A DNA stretch of 64,000 bases, from the NCBI GenBank assembly GCA_035578155.1, contig JAPWDM010000007.1, positions 31,780,413-31,844,412 on the forward strand, given 5' to 3'. Shown here in pieces: positions 37,945 to 48,947 of this stretch. The stretch is from Brachynemurus nebulosus. Lineage: Eukaryota; Arthropoda; Insecta; Neuroptera; Myrmeleontidae. The notes under the pieces are model-generated. The model saw only the letters and a program-made list of their open reading frames with translations. It was not told where the DNA came from and searched no databases. Each line of letters starts with the position of its first letter. The stretch's first letter is position 1. The position numbers were made by a program, and so were the translations under genes.

Positions 37945-39525
37945 GTAAGTCTTCGTATTAGAGTTCCACATTTCTGAGAGCCGTCGTGTATACATACATA
38001 TTGTTAAACATGTTATAATAGGGAGAATTGAAATTTTGAATGTACACTATCAGTTATTTTTTTTTTAAATCACTTGTAGAATTCCTCAATTTTTTTATTT
38101 TACTTTATTGTGCATTTAGAGTAATTATAAGTTACCTTATTTGTACATGTCACACGAAGAAATAAGATTTCTAATGAAACATTAGTGAGTCGAATAATAT
38201 CTGTTTCAGCACAACTATGTAGCCTAGTTTTATGACATTCAGTCACATTCAGTATAGGTACCTACAAGTTTGTAATAAGATTAAAGTAGAAATACATACA
38301 TAATCTTTTTAAAAATTACGTCTGCTAGGTCTTTGTCAGTATTACATAATGTTTTCATTATTTAAAAGGATTTCGCAATATTGACCGTGAAAAAAATTAT
38401 TACGTCTATTGTCGACAGTGCATTTTCCCATCCATCTAAACTATAATCCGTTCCTGAAAGAACTGGGTTGTTTCAAGAAAATTGTTGAAAAAACACGTAA
38501 AATCAGCTAACATTGCCTAAATTTTTTATTTAAATTTAAATAAAATAAATACGAAATTAATTTAGTTATATTTTATATGGTGATACATTATTGTCTAAAT
38601 TGCGAATGATTTAACAAAATAATATGATTTATTCTGGAACATTCTGTAAGGAATTGATTTGTAATGTTTATTCTAGTAGTTTTCTCCACCATAAATTTAT
38701 AAATAAGGAATATATTACAAAAAATTTAATTTATTCTAAATAAGGAATTGATTATTTAATTGATTTAATAGGTTTCGAGAAGTTAGCAATTTATTTAAAT
38801 AGAACAAATAGATATTTCACTTTGATTTAATTGGTGGGAACACGTCTAATGGATAGTGTCAATGGTGTCAATGATCAATGATCACACTAATTCAATTTTG
38901 CGATCAGTGTTGCCGACACTAGTCAGTTTGCAAAAATGCTTAATTGAAAGATTGATGTCGATCATTTTAATTCAGGAAATTTTATATTATTTTTTAATCG
39001 CTTCATGTTATTTCAATTATAACTTTTTAAAAAATTTCTCTCGAAAGTTCCTCGCCAAATGTGGACAATTTAAACTCATATAATGAAAATGATTAGTGTT
39101 ATTGATTATTTTAAGCGAATTTTGTTGATTCAGTGACCAATATAAATATTGTAAGACAAAATACATAATAAAATAAAAATAAATTTGCTGATTTCAGTAA
39201 AAAATCTACTTTGTACTTTGTCCAAAGTCCGCAGATTTAAAGTCTATACATATAAATATTTATTTATTTAATATTTTAGCATATCAAGTATTTGTATTTT
39301 ATTAATTAACTATTAATTTTAAGTCCTATTTTTTGAAGGGCCCGATCAAAGTGTAAATTTTGAAAATTTAAATCAATATTTAAGATTTGTTTTATTTAGC
39401 TTTTCACATTATTCAGTTTTGTTTTATTTATTGTTTTATGTTTTTTGGGTGCTCTATATCTGGGGGGGGAGTGAGTGGGGTCCGGTAAGAAAAAATGTCT
39501 AGGGCCCGAAAGTGTGTTAATCCGC
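37945..39525. other. AT-rich gene-free region
   Basis: No supportable gene or strong repeat. A G-rich patch (TCTGGGGGGGGAGTGAGTGGGG) lies near 39460-39481. Confidence 0.55.
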
Positions 39526-39527
39526 CC

Positions 39528-39800
39528 TATCGACACTTTTTTTAAACATTAGAGACATGTTTAAAAGCTATTTTTTTTAACTTTGAATAGATTTTTTGAA
39601 ACTCAGAATCATTTCCGCCATTAATTGGAATAATATTAGGTCGTGTAATATGAAATGTCGTTTTCCGACCACTTGGACGATCATATAAATCAGATAAATA
39701 TCGACACTTTTTTAAGTATTAGAAAAATGTTTAAAAGCAATTATTTATTTTTAAATAGAATTCTTGTAGTCCGGATCATTTTCGGAAATTATATTACACT
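39528..39800. repeat. Diverged direct repeat pair and dispersed repeat
   Basis: The segment beginning ATCGACACTTTTTTTAAACATTAGA at 39529 is repeated from about 39700 (ATCGACACTTTTTTAAGTATTAGA), including a downstream GTTTAAAAGC and a GGATCATTTTC/GAATCATTTCC phrase. Within it, TCGTGTAATATGAAATGTCG (about 39642) begins a stretch of about 70 bp that recurs at 41091-41160. Confidence 0.75.
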
Positions 39801-39802
39801 GC

Positions 39803-39861
39803 TGTAACGAAATAACCACACCATCGGGACCAAAGAGGAGAAGTGTGGTTATTTCGTTACA
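39803..39861. repeat. Perfect 19-bp inverted repeat hairpin
   Basis: TGTAACGAAATAACCACAC at 39803-39821 is the exact reverse complement of 39843-39861, with a 21-base loop. A decayed copy of the same sequence, with an insertion inside it, is at about 41047-41080 (GTGTGGTTATTACG...TTATTTCGTTACA). The two copies bracket the cluster at 39.8-41.1 kb, so they may be ends of one composite element. Confidence 0.85.
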
Positions 39862-40086
39862 TCAGTGGCGACTTCATTAAAAAATTAAAGCTGCTGTGCA
39901 TTGCTTAAATATTTACAAAGCATATTATTAAAAACTTAAAATTTTTAATAACTTTTTAATAATATGACAAAATTTTCTTTTTCTGGGATTTTCCATTACC
40001 ATAATATGTTTCCTTTTTTTAAATTAAGAAATAATAAAGTATTCAGAGGTAATGAATTCCAATATCACTACCACTCAGATAATATT

Positions 40087-40495
40087 TTATCGGAGCGGTA
40101 TCGGAACGATATCAGACCTATATCGATAGTGTGAACACGTTTTCGATTCCACTCCGCTCCGTTTCTCAGCCTTCTCCATTTATTTGAAAATTATTGTATT
40201 AGGAAAATATGATACAGCATAACGACGCGACGTCTTGCTACAAACATTATGATACATCTTAACTAATTAACTAATAGACATATTGTATTATGATATTATG
40301 TTCTCCTAATACAATAGTTTTCAAAATATGGGAAAAAAATTTTATCGGAGCGAAACCGGAGCGAGAGCGGTACCATAGTGTGAATAGAGAGCGAGCAGGT
40401 ACGAGCACTGTAATGTGAACACAACAAGATTATATCGGAGCGAGACTGGGGCGGGAACATATCGGTATCGGCACTATAGTGTGAATCGGGCCTAA
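40087..40495. mobile_element. GC-richer repeat with recurring TATCGGAGCG and TAGTGTGAA motifs
   Basis: TATCGGAGCG occurs at about 40089, 40343 and 40434 in the same orientation, each followed by an ATAGTGTGAA-type phrase; an inverted CCGCTCCG is at about 40153-40160. It ends near TAGTGTGAATCGGGCC (about 40480). Composition differs sharply from the flanks. A MITE (40183-40325) is inserted in the middle. Likely a degraded non-autonomous transposon; the family is unassigned. Confidence 0.6.
40183..40325. mobile_element. 143-bp MITE whose ends match the satellite monomer
   Basis: The left end TTTGAAAATTATTGTATTAG at 40183 and the right end (reverse complement TTTGAAAACTATTGTATTAG, then GAGAACATAATATC) form inverted termini of about 33 bp. 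The right terminus contains TTATGTTCTCCTAATAC (40296-40312), a 17-base exact match to the conserved dyad motif in every 368-bp satellite monomer. The outer GAAAAYTRTTGTATTAGG also resembles GAAAATTGGTATTAGG of the monomer. Confidence 0.8.
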
Positions 40496-40695
40496 TGATT
40501 TATTTATTTTTTATTTAGACATCTTCGTTACACAAAGAAAGCTATAACTTTGACTAATACATATATATTTTACTAGCTTTATTGTTTTGTGTTGATAATA
40601 CGACAACCCTTTTCAAATAGTCAGAAATCATACTTATGTGTTTCTAATATTTCTATTTTAAGAATAAATCATTAGGTAAATTAATGTGAATAATT

Positions 40696-40699
<4 letters not shown>

Positions 40700-40774
<75 letters not shown>

Positions 40775-40806
40775 GTATATGTATATATATGTACATATAT
40801 GTATAT
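40700..40806. repeat. (TA)n microsatellite with TATG variants
   Basis: A pure TA run to 40768 is followed by TATGTATATGTA-type interrupted units. Confidence 0.95.
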
Positions 40807-41090
40807 TTGAATATTATCTACTAGATTAATTTTCGTATATGGATTCTAACAATGTTTACAAAAGATGTAAAAAAAAAAATTATTATTTAATGTATACACA
40901 CATACATACATATACAGAAATAATGCATCTATAAAGAATGCATACATATATACATGAGTATTACATTCGCCACTGATATGTAACACTAACACACTGAAGA
41001 GATAACTCACTATGTATGTGAGGGTATCCCCTCCAAAACATGTTGAGTGTGGTTATTACGTGTGTGCTTATTTCGTTACAGCTCTGTAGT

Positions 41091-41160
41091 TCGTGTAATA
41101 TGAAATGTCGTTTTCCGACCATTTGATGTACCATGTAATTCAGATAAATATCGACACATT
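41091..41160. repeat. Second copy of the dispersed repeat at 39642
   Basis: TCGTGTAATATGAAATGTCG followed by TTTTCCGACCA, ATCAGATAAATATCGACAC-type phrases, in the same order and orientation as 39642-39712. Confidence 0.85.
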
Positions 41161-42758
41161 CAGGGTCAGGACCGGATCATCACATAGACAGATAAAAGTG
41201 CTCTACATCTGTCTAAAAATCTAATTTTATAAATATTTTTATATTTAATTAACTATACAAAAAAATTACTTAGCTTGCAAAAGATGCTTCAGGGGCAATA
41301 TATATTTTTATTGTTAATTTTTTGTTTACACAGCAAAAATTTAACAAATATATCATGCTTCATGCAATTTAGCGTGCATCTATCAGTTTTTTAGCTATTT
41401 ATTGTAGCTTTAAGAGATTGCAAGAAATTTTCAGTAAATTCATAAAATATTTCTGAAATCGGCGTTATATTTGAATCAATTTATCATATTATGTATATAA
41501 AACTTACGCTATACAATTGAAGAGAGTTTTTCCGAGGTCGTTATAAATAAAATATACTGTATATTTAATTACTTCATTAAAAAAAATCTATTTACTTGGC
41601 AAAAATTAATTTTGTATTTGCAGTAATTTGAAACATTGATAATTTAACCGGAAGTGACCTTGTTTTATTTGTTCCTTTCTACTTGCGAGTTCGCGTCTTC
41701 ATTTCAGTTTTAACTAATTAACATAAATATAAAAATTTTAATTATATACGATATCTACAATAACAGATAAAAGTATTTATGCAATTCGATTGTTGTACAA
41801 AAATTCGACTGCTAATGACTGGCAACATCTTTAAATAAAACAAATATACATACTTCACAGATTTATTTGTTTATCTTTAATAATATTGGAAATTAGAAAG
41901 TTAATCTATTATATCTGAACTCACCCCTGTTTTCAGTTAGATTACTTTAACCCGAATTAGATATTATAAATATGTATCTAGGAAGTATTTTTATTGTGTG
42001 CGCAGTCGCAAAATTTTCAAATACTACTGAATTATTATTAATTATTACCTGCTAAGCCTAAGACAACAAAATGTTTTTTCGTATTTATTTAAAAATACGT
42101 GTATAATTTTATTCTTATTAATTGACTAACTCGATTCAAGGCTAATAAACCAGTCGTTACACTTTTTAAATATAAAAAAAATTTTTTCTGTCTTATGAAA
42201 AAGAAACATTTGATTGATTATTACATTATTCGATTATTACTATTAGGTATTGATTTATGTAGGTACCTACAGTGATGGCAAAAACTACTGCTACATTAAA
42301 AAATAATTCAGCTAACTTATCAAAAAATCAGCCTTGTATGGGAAAAGGGAACATTTTTTTTGGCTCTCTTGGATTTTTTCTGTAAAATGTTGTGCGTCAA
42401 CTATCAAGATATGAGTAAAATTTGAATTTTTTTTTCAGGTGTTCAACTACTATTATCTGTCATCAGCTCAAACTTGAAACAAGGAAATTTTCCGAACATC
42501 CCGATTTTTAGCGTCTTAATTTTCTAAAACAAATATGAAATTGCGAAAAATATCACCAATGAATTCTGGATTTAGTTTCGGCTAATATTTTAAAAGTGGA
42601 CTTTTAATTTTTTTAAAATAATTTTATTTTTAAATTTATTACGCTTTAAATAATTTAAATAACTATTTTAAATTTTATATAACTTAATATTTTCCTAAAT
42701 TATTATTTTTTTTTTTAAATTTTATTTAAAATTAGTACAATTAAAAAATATTGTTAAA
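41161..42758. promoter_or_regulatory. Upstream region of the trehalase gene
   Basis: AT-rich, with no coding region. A TATA-like TTTATATAACTT lies near 42674-42685, about 75-85 bp before the start codon, but I see no decisive initiator, and a non-coding 5' exon farther upstream cannot be excluded. A possible diverged pogo-like fragment lies at 41432-41556. Confidence 0.35.
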
Positions 42759-42868
42759 ATGTTTTGGCATAATTTATTAAGCACAGTGTTAATTGTGATA
42801 ATTACAACGATCTTTGTATCGTGCGACTGCTCAGTGGACGTGACAAGTTTACCTCCCCCTTGTAATAG
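42759..42868 (+). CDS. Treh: Trehalase exon 1 (start and signal peptide)
   Basis: Begins ATGTTTTGGCAT; residues 5-21 are hydrophobic ([16 protein letters not shown]), followed by CDCSVD, a plausible signal peptidase region. It ends in the conserved PPPCN lead-in to the mature enzyme at the donor AG|GTAAATA. The phase-2 split codon AG|C joins it to exon 2. This ATG was chosen because the open frame starting at exon 2 has no signal peptide and begins with a non-ATG codon inside the intron. Confidence 0.88.
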
Positions 42869-45800
42869 GTAAATATATTTTTCGAAACTATTCGATTCGC
42901 GGAATTTTCTAATTGTAAGTAAGATAACGTTGAATGATTTATTATTATTATTATTATTATTTTTTAGCTCAATTTACTGTTATGGCGATTTATTACATAC
43001 GGTTCAAATGGCCGGTATCTATCGGGACTCTAAAACGTTTGTTGACATGAAATTACGTAAATCACCGAATGAAACATTGGCGGAATTTGAGAAATTCATG
43101 AAAGAAACCAATTACAAGCCATCAAAACGAAAAATTCTCGATTTTGTTCAAACACATTTCGACAAACCGGGTATGGAATTCGAAAAATGGAATCTGACCG
43201 ATTGGACGGATCGACCAGAATTTTTGCAACGTATCAAAGATGACGAATATCGTGCGTGGGCGTCATATTTAAATCAATTGTGGAATTTTTTGGGCCGTAA
43301 AATGACTGAAGATGTTCGAGACAATCAAGAATTATATTCGATCATCTACGTTCCAAATCCGGTTATAGTTCCTGGTGGACGTTTTCGTGAATTTTATTAT
43401 TGGGATTCGTATTGGATTATCAAAGGGTTACTGTTGTCGGAAATGTATGATACGGCTAAGGGGATGCTTTTAAATTTTCTATCGATTGTCGATATGTTCG
43501 GATTTATTCCGAATGGCGGGCGTGTGTACTATGCGGGACGGTCACAGCCGCCCCTGTTGATTCCAACCATCCAAGCGTACGTGCAGGCGACCAACGACTG
43601 GAAATTTATCAATGAAAATTTACCAACAATGGAAAAGGAGTTTGAGTATTGGATCGAAAAACATATGATCAATGTAACGTATGATGGTAAAATTTATCAA
43701 ATGTTCATTTATGGTGATTGTACGTCAGGCCCACGACCCGAATCATATCGTGAAGACATTCATTCCGCTCAAATTTTTCCCACGGAAAAAGACAAGAATG
43801 AATTTTACGCGGAATTGAAAGCCGCCGCCGAATCCGGATGGGATTTCTCTAGTCGATGGTTCATCAAACAAGATGGATCGAATGACGGTAAAATGATTTT
43901 TGTACACTTTGAAAATATCATGTGTCAGGTGTCAGTCAGTAATGATTATTAATATGATTGATTAATGATTTTTCTCCAATAGGTAACTTGACAGATTTAC
44001 GTACTCGTTCCATAATTCCGGTAGACTTGAACGCTTTCATGTACTGGAACGCGCGAATTCTCGAAGACTTCAACAGACAATTTCACAATGAAACGGCCGC
44101 AGCATATTATTCCTTTATGGCGCAAAAAATAAAGGAAGCCGTCACGAATGTGCTTTGGGATCCAAAACAGGGTGTTTGGTTAGATTACGACATTGTGAAC
44201 AATCGCCGTCGAAATTATTTCTATCCCACAAACATATCACCACTGTGGACCGATTGTTACGATAAATCGTCAAACGTCACCGAACAGGTGATGCAGTACT
44301 TGTGGCGGCAAAATGAACATTTGATTACGATGGCCGAAAAGCCCAGCCGAAGTCATCTTGGTGGTATTCCAACAACATTTGTCTACACCGGTGAACAGTG
44401 GGATTACCCGAACGCGTGGCCACCATTACAGTATATCATGATAATGGCGTTAAACAATACGGGAAACGTTTATGCCCAAGAATTGGCATTTGAGCTGGCG
44501 GATCGATGGGTTCGGACAAATTTCATCGCGTATAATCAAACGAAGAATATGTATGAAAAGGTAAGAGAGTAATAAGAAAGCAGTGGCACTCAAAAAAAAA
44601 AAAAAAAAATATTCAACAAAAATCTTTTTTCATTATTAGTCCAATATCTTAATTGGTTGTCGAATAGAAAATTCTAGAACATTTGTTAAATTTCTCTATT
44701 TGGTCTTTCTTTTGATAATTGGTCCAATGGTGTCACTTAACAAAATTTATGTTTCCCTGTCGAACTTAGTGTGTTTTGATTTTTCAGTATGACTCGAGAA
44801 CACTTGGTGCCTGGGGCGGTGGCGGTGAATACGAGGTGCAAGAAGGTTTCGGTTGGACAAATGGCGTTATTTTGGAGTTGTTAGATAGATACGGTGACAA
44901 GCTGCAAGCTGTAGATCGTTTTAATGACGCCATCGAAAAAGAAACAATCACTTTACCAAGTCTTCCAAATGTGGTCCAAACGGCCGGTGGTGAAGCCAGA
45001 ACGTTTATTACTGCACTTTTAGTCATAACTATTTCGCTTATAGTTGGATTTATAGGGTGAGGTGAGTAAATAATCCCGGAGTTCAGTTAACCCCGATCAG
45101 ACAGATTAAGTATACCTACAGCGTAAACATTACTCCACTTGTCAGTTAAGGCCCAGTTTCTTCCGAATGTTTTCGAGTTGTGTTAACGTTTTAAGAATTT
45201 TGTCAGTTTGAGAAATACACATTCGACTTAATTAGTTTTTTTTTAATGGAACATACGATATATCTCGAATTTTATATATGTAAAATTTTACTCTGACGCG
45301 CTTAAGTTGGTTTAAATAGTTGGAATTTAACTAATTAATTTTTTTTTTTTTTGTTTCAGAATTATTTCTACATCATAACGTTAGCAATGTTTTGGGTGAG
45401 ATCTACCATTGTTTCTGGCTGTCTAAAGCTTCTTTCTTATGCATGAATACATTTCTGTTATTTATTTTTTAAAATTTTATTATTTATTTATTTATTTATT
45501 TGTTTTCTTTTTTTTTAATTTGTATATAAATTTTAAACAAACTATCTTGCCTTATTAAATTTTTTGTAATATATATACATATATACAGCTTAAGTAGTAA
45601 AATAGTAGCTAATAGCTAGTAATAATTGGCTAGTTGACAAATTTTAAAAAAAAAAATACTTACAAAAGCAGCACTAAAACAATTTACTGATGTAATCTCA
45701 GGTTCTCCGTTTTAATTTCTGAGAGAAAATGTAAATGCAGTTGCTATTTTATGAAAATTTATATTAACATTTTAATGGCCGCACATCTGCGCAATTAAAC

Positions 45801-47231
45801 TTCGCCAGAGGCCGGCAATATTTTTAAAGAATTAAAAGTTTTGTATAAATAAATTAATAAAATAATTCAACATGTACGAACACACACATTTTTAATAAAA
45901 TAAAAAATCCAAATAAACATAATAACAATCAAGTAATAAAAAAATAAAACTACAGATTGAATTTGATTTTTTTTTTTTTTTTTGATACTGTCAATTCGCC
46001 AATTTTAGTTTGAAGTGTTACGAAATATATAATTAGTATTTTGTTTGTAGAGTTGAAAATTTCTGTGATAGACGTGAATAAAGATTATCCTGTTAGTCAA
46101 AATTTGGAGTTTTTTCGATGTTGAAATTTTTTATGATTTCATTCTGGTCTGATTTAGATTTTGAAATAAATTAAAATTCTAGATCAGACAACAGGGTCCT
46201 TGAAAAATTTCTTTTTATTGCATGCTCTAAATTAGCAAAATCAAAAAAATTCCAATGTTAAAGTGTAGAATTGTCGGGACTTGATGGACATGAATGAATT
46301 TTTCAAAAATTTTTAGTAATCACCACTTTCCAAGAGGTACAAAAGAAATTAATTCTCGATTTATTCTTGTTATCCCGACAGTTCAGACAAATCAGGATAA
46401 TTGTTTATATATTAGTGATTTTATTTAAAAATTGTATATAGTATAAAAATTTGACGAATATCGTATTAGTCAGATAAAATTTTTTTTAAAATCGGCCTCT
46501 CAGTAAGGCTCTATTCTGATCAAATACGATATTGAAGAAGTATTGTATTAGTAAATTGGCAGGTTTATCCTGTAAATTTATTTGAATTATATTTTCAGTT
46601 TTATTTTTAATTGCATGTTTTTCGACTACACTAACACAAACATTTTCAAAATACTAACAATCCTTTAATCCACTATTCGGGGACGGGGGGACGATTGAGA
46701 ACAAAATAATATTAGTTGTGAATGATGCTGTATTTTATGATAATGCATGTTCAATTGTTGTTTGTGGGATGAACAGTGCTAAAATAATTTTTTGCTATAC
46801 ATATGATCGCATGTAATCGTAAGTTCGGGATTAATCTTTCTTGGGTAAGTGTAAGAAGTGCTCGATTGCAAAACGTTTCAAAATTTTAATTTAACCTGAT
46901 CACGTCATCAGGTCAAAATTTTAACTTTTCTTTTTTTATAGTTTACAACATATTAACTATCAAAAAAAGTGAAAACTACAGCGGTTTCAGTTAAAATTAC
47001 AGCGTTAATTTTATTAAAAATGAAAATTGAATTTAACGTTACTAAAATTTGATTATTTTTTATTTGATTTTCAGAATTGTCGCGTGCAAATTGTACATCG
47101 CTCAAAATGATTATCGACGTGGTCATCATCCAACCACCGTGGGCGCCCAACAGGTTTCCGCGCGCACACGTGGCCAGTACAAAGAGTTGCGCAACATTTA
47201 CGAAGACGATGTGAAACGGAAACCTAGATAA
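42759..47231 (+). CDS. Treh: Membrane-bound alpha,alpha-trehalase (GH37), five coding exons
   Basis: Hydrolyses trehalose, the main insect haemolymph sugar, to two glucose molecules, acting outside the cell as a membrane-anchored enzyme. Exons: 42759-42868, 42968-43887, 43983-44560, 44788-45056, 47075-47231; all junctions are GT-AG and in phase, giving 677 residues. A signal peptide covers about residues 1-24. GH37 signature 1, [14 protein letters not shown], is at 172-185 and signature 2, [10 protein letters not shown], at 482-491. The putative catalytic acid is Asp329 in SGWDFSSRW and the base is Glu550 in the glycine-rich GGGGEY segment, by analogy with bacterial GH37 enzymes. There are at least nine N-glycosylation sequons. 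One transmembrane helix spans about 608-630, followed by a basic tail of about 47 residues. The helix and tail mark the membrane (Treh-2) type rather than the secreted type. Length fits the family and there are no breaks. Confidence 0.95.
42968..43887 (+). CDS. Treh: Trehalase exon 2 (catalytic domain, first part)
   Basis: Begins after an acceptor preceded by (TTA)n and TTTTTTAG. Encodes [18 protein letters not shown], the conserved N-terminal block, then signature 1 and the SGWDFSSRW segment with the putative catalytic Asp329. The donor is GACG|GTAAAA, after which the reading frame would otherwise run on for about 65 bases to a stop. Confidence 0.95.
43983..44560 (+). CDS. Treh: Trehalase exon 3 (catalytic domain, second part)
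   Basis: Joined by a G|GT split codon after a 95-bp intron with acceptor CTCCAATAG. Encodes [20 protein letters not shown], the HLGGIPTTF segment and signature 2. Ends at GAAAAG|GTAAGAG in phase 0. Confidence 0.95.
44788..45056 (+). CDS. Treh: Trehalase exon 4 (glycine-rich motif and membrane helix)
   Basis: Acceptor TTTTTCAG; begins [20 protein letters not shown], containing the putative catalytic Glu550, and ends within the hydrophobic [18 protein letters not shown] segment. The donor ATAGG|GTGAGG is followed six bases later by another GTGAGT; using the second would include the in-frame TGA at 45058-45060. If the intron is retained, the protein stops at residue 626. Confidence 0.9.
45360..45378 (+). 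CDS. Treh: Candidate alternative last exon of trehalase (short isoform)
   Basis: A strong acceptor (T12 then GTTTCAG) at 45359 joins in the same phase to the exon 4 donor, giving GIISTS and TAA. The product would be about 631 residues, ending almost immediately after the hydrophobic segment. Such a C-terminus, hydrophobic with no tail, could serve as a short-tailed anchor or as a GPI-attachment signal. It could also be a cryptic acceptor; transcript data are needed. An AATAAA that could serve this exon is at 46078-46083. Confidence 0.45.
47075..47231 (+). CDS. Treh: Trehalase exon 5 (cytoplasmic tail, long isoform)
   Basis: Acceptor GATTTTCAG|A; the split codon GG|A keeps the frame and extends the helix as GIVACKLYI, followed by a polar, basic tail ending DDVKRKPR and TAA. 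That an exon about 2 kb away continues the hydrophobic helix in frame is good evidence that it is real. AATAAA polyadenylation candidates follow at 47249-47254 and 47529-47534. Confidence 0.78.
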
Positions 47232-47248
47232 TGCCGCGTGCACACACT

Positions 47249-47254
47249 AATAAA
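47249..47254 (+). terminator. Candidate polyadenylation signal of trehalase
   Basis: AATAAA, 18 bases after the stop codon. A second AATAAA at 47529-47534 would give a more usual 3' UTR length, so the actual site is uncertain. Confidence 0.35.
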
Positions 47255-48836
47255 CACACAGGGACAATTATAAACGCAGAAACAGTTACCAGATTAGTAT
47301 TATATATGATATTGTCAAAAATTCAGCGTTTCTGGCCGAAATGTTTCTATAATAATATGATTTATAAATATGTCGGGTCGTGCGTATATCTGCATAAGTG
47401 TCATATCTAAGTCATTTTTAGTGAACTATTCGGGCATATTGCTTATAGGCGGATCTGTCTATTGGATCCGAAAATTAATTATATTTTTTTTTTTTTTGTC
47501 TAATTTTGAAAATTAATCGATGGCTGTGAATAAAAGAAAATAATCACGATCCAAATATTTTTATACGTTATACGTTAATGCATGTTATTATAGAAATTTT
47601 ATGAGCTTTAACTGGACTGACTTGAAATTTGACTTGACCAAAGCTAGTTCTGGATGGATAATAGGAAATTTTTGTATTTCTGAGTAAATTTTTATTTTCT
47701 AATTAGGAAAATTTTAAAATGTTTTTATATAACACGACTGAAATAATCAAAGTGCACTTTACTCAAAAATACAATAAACTTTTGTTTCTCTTTTTTTTTG
47801 TATTTAAATCGTCACTCTTTTATTGACACCTCTGTACTGCTCCCTTCGCCACGTTATTTAAACACGTATCCCTCCTAACTGTATTTTTATCTACAGTGAA
47901 ATCTTTTTTATGGCTAGTGCGCTAACAGTTAAGAATTTTTAGAAATTTTCGAAACTTCTAAACCAGACCATCAAGTATAGACTTAGGAGCGAATTTTTAA
48001 CACGTTTACTGTTGCACGGATCCATGTAAATACGTTCAGTGTAATCAGTAGGGTGAATGTGCCAAAAGTCAGCCACTTAATTTTTTTTACTTTTTAAATA
48101 CAATATCGATAATATAAATAATTATATATGAACTAGTTAAGACCCCCGCCCCCCTAGACCGCCAAAATGGACTGGTCAGATTTAGGTACACCCACCCTAT
48201 ATAATTATCGAGTAACGTATCTGACATCTATGAACATTGAAACGAACTTTTGTAGAGTTATTTTATTTAATGTTTCAAAGCATTCATAGTGTAGCACTTC
48301 TCATTCAGCAGAATGATGGCAGTGAACGTGTAATACAAGTTCCTATTATAGACTCATTTTCATAAGTTTTTGAGAATAATCAATTGTATATTGGAACAAC
48401 GACCCTGTCTTACATTTTACTAAAAATCTGAAACATAAATGAGGTTTTATTGTAACAATATTATTTTGCAAAAAGAGCTTATTATAGAAAATTATGAGTC
48501 TGTCAATTTCTAACTGAACATTTATAAGTGTCAGCTGTTACAAATTAAAAAAAAAAAATACAGTGATTCAAAATTTTCATAGATTTTGCTATCTATTTAT
48601 TTCAATTACAATTCATAGATAGAGCCGTTTTAGTAGATCCAAAATAAGTGCCAGAAATTTGATTTTTTTTAAATCTTGTGACATGTAGTGTATTATTTTT
48701 AATTAAAAATGATTGTAAGATGATAGTGAAAATTATAATTTTGATTGAAAATTAATCAAATAGTATTTATTGAAATAAAAGAATTATTTAAAAAAATTAT
48801 TTTCTATACAAGTTAAAAAAATTATTTTAATGAGAT

Positions 48837-48947
<111 letters not shown>

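Noticed and set aside
43888..43982. Extension of trehalase exon 2 to the stop at 43952, or a gene break there
   Set aside because: Splicing at GACG|GTAAAA to AATAG|GTAACTTG restores the conserved [12 protein letters not shown] sequence in frame, so the stop lies in an intron and the gene is intact.
44784..45026. Minus-strand frame opposite trehalase exon 4
   Set aside because: Antisense shadow of a conserved coding exon.
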